From NCBI GenBank assembly GCA_003105305.1, contig PQAQ01000182.1, positions 1 to 9,981 of the forward strand: a stretch of 9,981 nt of DNA, given 5' to 3'. The notes beneath the pieces were generated by a model, which saw only the letters and a program-made list of their open reading frames with translations, searched no databases and was not told where the DNA came from. This DNA comes from Candidatus Methylomirabilota bacterium. Lineage in GTDB: Bacteria > Methylomirabilota > Methylomirabilia > Methylomirabilales > Methylomirabilaceae. Of this stretch, positions 7,637 through 9,981 are shown piece by piece (within the stretch, counting starts at the first letter, position 1; each line of letters begins with the position of its first letter). A program made the translations under genes and the position numbers.

Positions 7637-7665
7637 TTGACAAGGGTCCGGTCGAGCACTATATT
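7637..7665 (+). promoter_or_regulatory. Near-consensus sigma70 promoter
   Basis: TTGACA (7637-7642, perfect) and TATATT (7660-7665, 5 of 6) are separated by the ideal 17 bases. Transcription would start near 7672, about 46 bases before the small ORF at 7718. A short inverted repeat, CCTTG-A-CAAGG (7635-7645), covers the -35 box and could be an operator. The stretch upstream of the promoter (7522-7636) contains nothing I can assign. Confidence 0.65.
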
Positions 7666-7696
7666 GATTACGTAAAATGATGGTATAGGCCTTGTG

Positions 7697-7723
7697 CCCC
7701 ATTGGGGGAGGTGGCCCATGGGG
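7697..7723 (+). promoter_or_regulatory. Predicted hairpin enclosing a start codon
   Basis: CCCCAT (7697-7702) pairs with ATGGGG (7718-7723), and inner G and C runs can add three more pairs beside a bulged T. The right arm contains the ATG at 7718, and the Shine-Dalgarno GGAGG (7707-7711) lies inside the hairpin. In the transcript, initiation at this ATG would therefore depend on opening the structure. It was found by eye; no folding energy was computed. Confidence 0.4.
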
Positions 7724-7828
7724 AAAGCTGAAGTTAGATCGGCGGAGCATCGGGATCTGCAAGACGCGGAGCTGAGCGTACAGCCCTTCAGGTGTTATGT
7801 CGTGCCTGATGGGCTGTACTATTTTTGA
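7718..7828 (+). CDS. Small ORF / candidate leader peptide (36 aa)
   Basis: An ATG preceded by GGGGGAGG with a 6-base spacer opens a 36-codon frame ending at TGA 7826-7828. The peptide starts MGKAEVRSAEHRDLQDAE and ends FRCYVVPDGLYYF: a charged, probably helical first half and a hydrophobic aromatic end, without a signal peptide or membrane helix. I do not recognise it. It lies 46 bases downstream of a near-consensus promoter, and its last 16 codons coincide with a terminator-like hairpin whose T-run includes the stop codon. It could be a leader peptide controlling the CBS gene at 7894, a free small protein, or an incidental frame in a small RNA. The strong ribosome binding site is the main argument for translation. 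Confidence 0.45.
   Translation: MGKAEVRSAEHRDLQDAELSVQPFRCYVVPDGLYYF
7778..7826 (+). terminator. Strong terminator-like hairpin inside the small ORF
   Basis: GTACAGCCCTTCAGG (7778-7792) and CCTGATGGGCTGTAC (7805-7819) form a stem with 14 of 15 pairs around a 12-base loop, followed by TATTTTT (7820-7826). This fits an intrinsic terminator. It lies within the 3' half of the 36-codon ORF, so a transcript ending here would lack the ORF's stop codon, and ribosomes on the ORF would open the stem. It may be an attenuator or the 3' end of a small RNA of about 155 nt from the promoter at 7637. Confidence 0.6.
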
Positions 7829-7831
7829 GGC

Positions 7832-7860
7832 GGGGTGGTCGGAGATAAGGCCGCCCCTTT
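7832..7860 (+). terminator. Second terminator-like hairpin before the CBS gene
   Basis: GGGGTGGTC (7832-7840) can pair with GGCCGCCCC (7849-7857), 9 pairs of which two are G-U, with loop GGAGATAA and a short TTT behind it. It begins 3 bases after the small ORF's stop and ends 33 bases before the CBS start. The T-run is short, so it may be a weak terminator or a leader structure. Confidence 0.4.
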
Positions 7861-7893
7861 GCGCGATCGAATCGTTGTCAGGAGGGACGTAAG

Positions 7894-8352
7894 ATGAAAG
7901 TGCGAGATGGCATGGTGACCGATCTGGTGACGGCTTCACCGTGGGAGACCGCCGCCGAGGTCGCGCGCAAGATGCGCGACTACAAAGTGGGGTGCGTGCT
8001 CATCGCCAACGAAGGGAAGCTGCTCGGCCTCATGACCGACCGGGAGATGGCTATCAAGTGTATCGCCGAAGGGTGGAACCCGCAGACTACGCGAATCGAG
8101 GAGATCATGATCCGGAATCCCTACACGATTGCTCCCGATTTCGAAATGGCTGAGGCCGCGCGGCTCTTTGGTCAGCGAAAGGTCAGACGCTTCCCGGTAG
8201 TCGAGGATGGTCAGAAGCTGCTTGGCATCCTTTCTGTCGCCGATGTGGCCCCGGACTTTAAGACGTACTTTGACGGGATCTTCCATGAACTCATCGAATG
8301 GCGTCATGAGGCAAAGGGCCGGCACGCCGGATGGGAGAGCAGTTGCCACTAG
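7894..8352 (+). CDS. Two-CBS-domain protein
   Basis: The 152-residue protein consists almost wholly of a CBS pair (Bateman module). CBS1 spans about residues 7-60 and ends in GLMTDREMAI (45-54). CBS2 spans about 71-123, with the parallel GILSVADV (111-118). Stand-alone CBS-pair proteins of this size, such as Hrp1-like proteins, bind adenine nucleotides (AMP, ATP, SAM or NAD-type ligands) and are often linked to energy or redox stress. The ligand here is unknown. The C-terminal 30 residues are charged, rich in His, Trp and Lys, and outside the domain pair. An AGGAGGG about 7 bases upstream of the ATG makes the start secure. Two hairpins and a promoter lie upstream, so expression may be attenuated. 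The gene converges with the flavin reductase gene 59 bases away. Confidence 0.88.
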   Translation: MKVRDGMVTDLVTASPWETAAEVARKMRDYKVGCVLIANEGKLLGLMTDREMAIKCIAEGWNPQTTRIEEIMIRNPYTIAPDFEMAEAARLFGQRKVRRFPVVEDGQKLLGILSVADVAPDFKTYFDGIFHELIEWRHEAKGRHAGWESSCH

Positions 8353-8382
8353 GAGGTCTGACCCGGCCCTAAAGGATTACGG

Positions 8383-8433
8383 AAAAGCAGCCACCAGCGG
8401 TACGCGATCGGCTAAGCGTGTTGCTGGTGGCTG
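8383..8433 (-). terminator. Intrinsic terminator of the minus-strand flavin reductase gene
   Basis: CAGCCACCAGC (8388-8398) and GCTGGTGGCTG (8423-8433) form a perfect 11-pair stem. On the minus strand the stem is followed by CTTTTCC. One arm lies inside the last codons of the flavin reductase gene, so the terminator overlaps coding sequence. On the + strand no T-run follows, so it would serve the CBS gene poorly. Confidence 0.6.
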
Positions 8434-8990
8434 TTGCCTTGGAAGAGCGCGAGATTACACTGGGCATCGTGTTCCAGGAGCCGCCGCATGGTGGCGAGAT
8501 CTTCTGGGGGCAGCAACTCTGGCAGGTGGTGGAGGCAGAGCGGACTTCCGTCGGCCAGGATCTTCCCCTCAACCACGTCGGCCAGATAAAAGAGGTGGGC
8601 GCCGGGCCCAGCATCGAAGACGGTTCTGACCCGACACTCCAGATAGCCGACCGTTCCTGGCAGGATCGGGCTGCCGGTCACACCACGCTCGCAGGAAAGC
8701 GTTGAGAATTTGTCCGTTTCTCGGCCGGATCGGAAACCGAAGTGCGCCACTAACGGCCATTGATCTTTCCCGAGCAAGTTCAGTGCAAACTTCTGGCTTC
8801 TCTCGATCAACTCGCGGGTCAAGGTCAACCGGCCGACCCCGACCAGAATCCGGGGGACCTGTGGGATGATAGTTGCCGGTACCACCCAGCAAACAATCTG
8901 GCCGTTGCGTCGCTCCTGATGAGCCGCCGTCAGGACAAAGATCTCGAAATTAAGTTTACCCAGCATCGCCGCAATATGGTCGTCGTCCAT
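8412..8990 (-). CDS. Flavin reductase-like (FMN-binding split barrel) protein
   Basis: The 192-residue product looks like the flavin reductase domain family (split beta-barrel binding FMN or FAD). The first half shows FEIFVLTA (15-22), an NGQIVCWVVPAT segment (29-40) that begins the flavin phosphate region, and the TRELIERSQKFALNLL stretch (58-73) typical of the fold. GFRSGRETDKF (85-95) is the characteristic RSGRxxDKF element. Members supply reduced flavin to a monooxygenase or pass electrons to flavo-diiron-type partners; no such partner lies in this window. I chose ATG 8990 because GGAGG (reverse complement of 8995-8999) sits 4 bases before it; a GTG at 9011 would add seven residues. The C-terminus (GNSHQQHA) overlaps its own terminator. 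It is divergent from the efflux genes at 9274 onward. Confidence 0.82.
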   Translation of the reverse strand: MDDDHIAAMLGKLNFEIFVLTAAHQERRNGQIVCWVVPATIIPQVPRILVGVGRLTLTRELIERSQKFALNLLGKDQWPLVAHFGFRSGRETDKFSTLSCERGVTGSPILPGTVGYLECRVRTVFDAGPGAHLFYLADVVEGKILADGSPLCLHHLPELLPPEDLATMRRLLEHDAQCNLALFQGNSHQQHA

Positions 8991-9178
8991 GGCGCCTCCG
9001 TAGTTCTGCACGATATCATACCATGGGACTGCCTTCAGGAACGACTGCGATCATCCGTTCCAGCCCACTTCCTGTTGCGGCCTAGGCCTGAGATGAATCC
9101 CGGAAGATGTCTCGGTTGCCACGTTACAGCAAGAAATCATACCATAGCGTGATACTAAGAAATTGTAGATAATGGATA

Positions 9179-9207
9179 TTGACAGCCGAAGCAGGGCAGC
9201 ATAATAT
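9179..9207 (+). promoter_or_regulatory. Candidate sigma70 promoter for the efflux region
   Basis: TTGACA (9179-9184, perfect) lies 17 bases before TAATAT (9202-9207, 4 of 6). A start near 9214 would give a 60-base leader to the 95-residue ORF at 9274. The 283 bases between the divergent genes (8991-9273) otherwise contain only short repeats, including two copies of ATCATACCAT at 9015-9024 and 9136-9145. Confidence 0.5.
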
Positions 9208-9216
9208 GATGTTGTT

Positions 9217-9234
9217 GTTGCGTATCGACGCAAC
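9217..9234 (+). repeat. Perfect 7-4-7 inverted repeat at the transcription start (candidate operator)
   Basis: GTTGCGT (9217-9223) and ACGCAAC (9228-9234) are perfect complements separated by ATCG. The repeat sits 10 bases after the -10 box, at about +4 to +21, where a repressor would block transcription of the downstream genes. It could instead form a small hairpin at the 5' end of the mRNA. Confidence 0.4.
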
Positions 9235-9273
9235 CCTTGCTGCGGCCGTTCGTGAAACCATGGATCGAAAGGC

Positions 9274-9561
9274 ATGGGAAGCGTAGCCGTGAAGGCCTTG
9301 GTCCATCAAAAGAAGTGCACTAAGCTCGTCGTCGTCGCGTGTCTCGCGATAGCGTTGTGCATGATGCCGTGCGGCGCGGTAGAACACCACGCCTCGATGG
9401 GGACTCCCTCCATTCTGTGTATCGTCGATCTTCCCCGGGTATTTCGACTCGTGATCGTGATGAATATGCTGCTCGTTGCCCTTTCACCATTGACCATGGC
9501 TGCACAGGCCTCCGCATTTTCTCTCCTTAAACCTCCTCGTTCTCGATTTGCCGTCGCCTAA
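9274..9561 (+). CDS. Small two-helix membrane protein upstream of an efflux gene
   Basis: This 95-residue protein has a basic N-terminus and two hydrophobic segments, about 18-36 (LVVVACLAIALCMMPCGAV) and 57-76. The first may be a signal sequence or a transmembrane helix. Between them is a short loop with EHHASMG (37-43) and a cysteine at 49; the hydrophobic part also holds three cysteines (24, 29, 33). Small His/Cys-containing proteins of this shape often precede CzcC/CusC-type efflux genes, where roles in metal sensing or binding have been proposed. I do not recognise a named family. The start is weakly supported, since the nearest purine run touches the ATG; GTG 9289 is an alternative. A promoter and inverted repeat lie upstream and a TolC-type gene begins 127 bases downstream. 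Calling it metal-related is inference. Confidence 0.55.
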   Translation: MGSVAVKALVHQKKCTKLVVVACLAIALCMMPCGAVEHHASMGTPSILCIVDLPRVFRLVIVMNMLLVALSPLTMAAQASAFSLLKPPRSRFAVA

Positions 9562-9688
9562 CACCTAACCCGCTGGATTGTGACTCTACACCGTCAGGGT
9601 GACGCACGACGTGTCATACCCTAAAAGGTCGTAGTGGACGACTCTACGTTGTCACGCTCAAGGACTCGTCTTGGAGGAGGTACACACC

Positions 9689-9981
9689 ATGACGACGCGC
9701 GGTATCATTGCTGTAACAATCAGCCTGGTGATGCTGCTGCCGATAGCCCTCACTCCGATATCCGCCGCGGAGGAGATGCTCCGCCTGCAGCCGCTCATCC
9801 AAGAAGCGCTTGCAGTGAATCCGGAGATCAGGGCTGAGGCGAAGAAATGGGACGCGGCGAAAGAGCGGCCTCCCCAGGCAGGGTCGCTTGACGATCCGAT
9901 GCTGAGCTTTGAGATCGAAAATCTCCCAACCAACTCTTTTGCCTTCACCCAAGAAGATATGACGATGAAGAAGCTCGGCCT
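9689..9981 (+). CDS. TolC-family outer-membrane efflux protein (5' part)
   Basis: This partial frame of 97 codons runs off the right edge. The ATG follows GGAGGAGG with an 8-base spacer, a very strong ribosome binding site. Residues 1-27 form a signal peptide: a short basic start, a hydrophobic core (IIAVTISLVMLLPIAL), then a likely cleavage site around ISAA. The mature start LQPLIQEALAVNPEI (33-47), followed by a helix ending near residue 66 and then LDDPMLSFEIENLP (69-82), is the typical opening of TolC/CzcC/CusC-type proteins. These form trimeric channels across the outer membrane and periplasm for RND or ABC exporters. The periplasmic adaptor and pump genes would be expected beyond the window. 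Metal versus drug specificity cannot be told from this part. Confidence 0.85.
   Translation, partial: MTTRGIIAVTISLVMLLPIALTPISAAEEMLRLQPLIQEALAVNPEIRAEAKKWDAAKERPPQAGSLDDPMLSFEIENLPTNSFAFTQEDMTMKKLG

Noticed and set aside
7936..8349. 137-codon minus-strand ORF opposite the CBS gene.
   Set aside because: The + strand frame has both CBS domains and a strong ribosome binding site.
8351..8356. AGGAGG immediately after the CBS stop codon.
   Set aside because: No start codon with a usable frame follows; probably coincidence.
9079..9088. Perfect palindrome GGCCTAGGCC.
   Set aside because: A 10-base palindrome in GC-rich DNA is likely by chance, and it is not placed at a promoter or repeated.

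Overview
The window reads as a moderately GC-rich (just under 60% by eye) Gram-negative bacterial chromosome. The evidence is a heptosyltransferase-type GT9 enzyme, a TolC-type outer-membrane channel, and dense same-strand operons with 4-base ATGA overlaps. No rRNA, tRNA, CRISPR or insertion sequence is visible. The phylum cannot be fixed from this sequence; NC10, Nitrospirota or a proteobacterial group would all fit.

Bases 282-5909 form a five-gene surface-polysaccharide operon on the + strand: a GT9 glycosyltransferase, a Gfo/Idh/MocA sugar dehydrogenase, a GT4 glycosyltransferase, a NodB-type polysaccharide deacetylase without a signal peptide, and a GT2 glycosyltransferase. Four of the five genes are joined by an overlap or by gaps of 2-3 bases. 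A sigma70-like promoter lies near 141-170. Together the products could make or modify nucleotide sugars, assemble a glycan on a carrier and de-N-acetylate it on the cytoplasmic side. The final product cannot be named.

Bases 6079-6884 hold a two-gene Fic module: a 68-residue antitoxin-like protein with one SxxxEG inhibitory-type motif, overlapping by 4 bases a 200-residue Fic enzyme with an unusual Phe inside its active-site motif. A cytoplasmic CPGC redoxin follows at 6946-7521.

Bases 7522-7893 have no annotated-size gene but are highly organised: a near-consensus promoter (TTGACA, 17 bases, TATATT), a 36-codon small ORF with a strong Shine-Dalgarno whose start codon lies in a predicted hairpin, a 14-of-15-pair terminator-like hairpin ending exactly on the small ORF's stop codon, then a second terminator-like hairpin, then a two-CBS-domain protein (7894-8352). 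This looks like a leader-peptide or attenuator control element, or a small RNA, and is the most interesting item here.

A flavin reductase-like gene lies on the minus strand (8412-8990), converging on the CBS gene and ending in its own hairpin terminator. Divergent from it, a promoter with a perfect 7-4-7 inverted repeat just downstream precedes a 95-residue two-helix membrane protein and the start of a TolC/CzcC/CusC-type outer-membrane efflux protein that runs off the window. This is probably the beginning of an efflux operon, possibly for metals.
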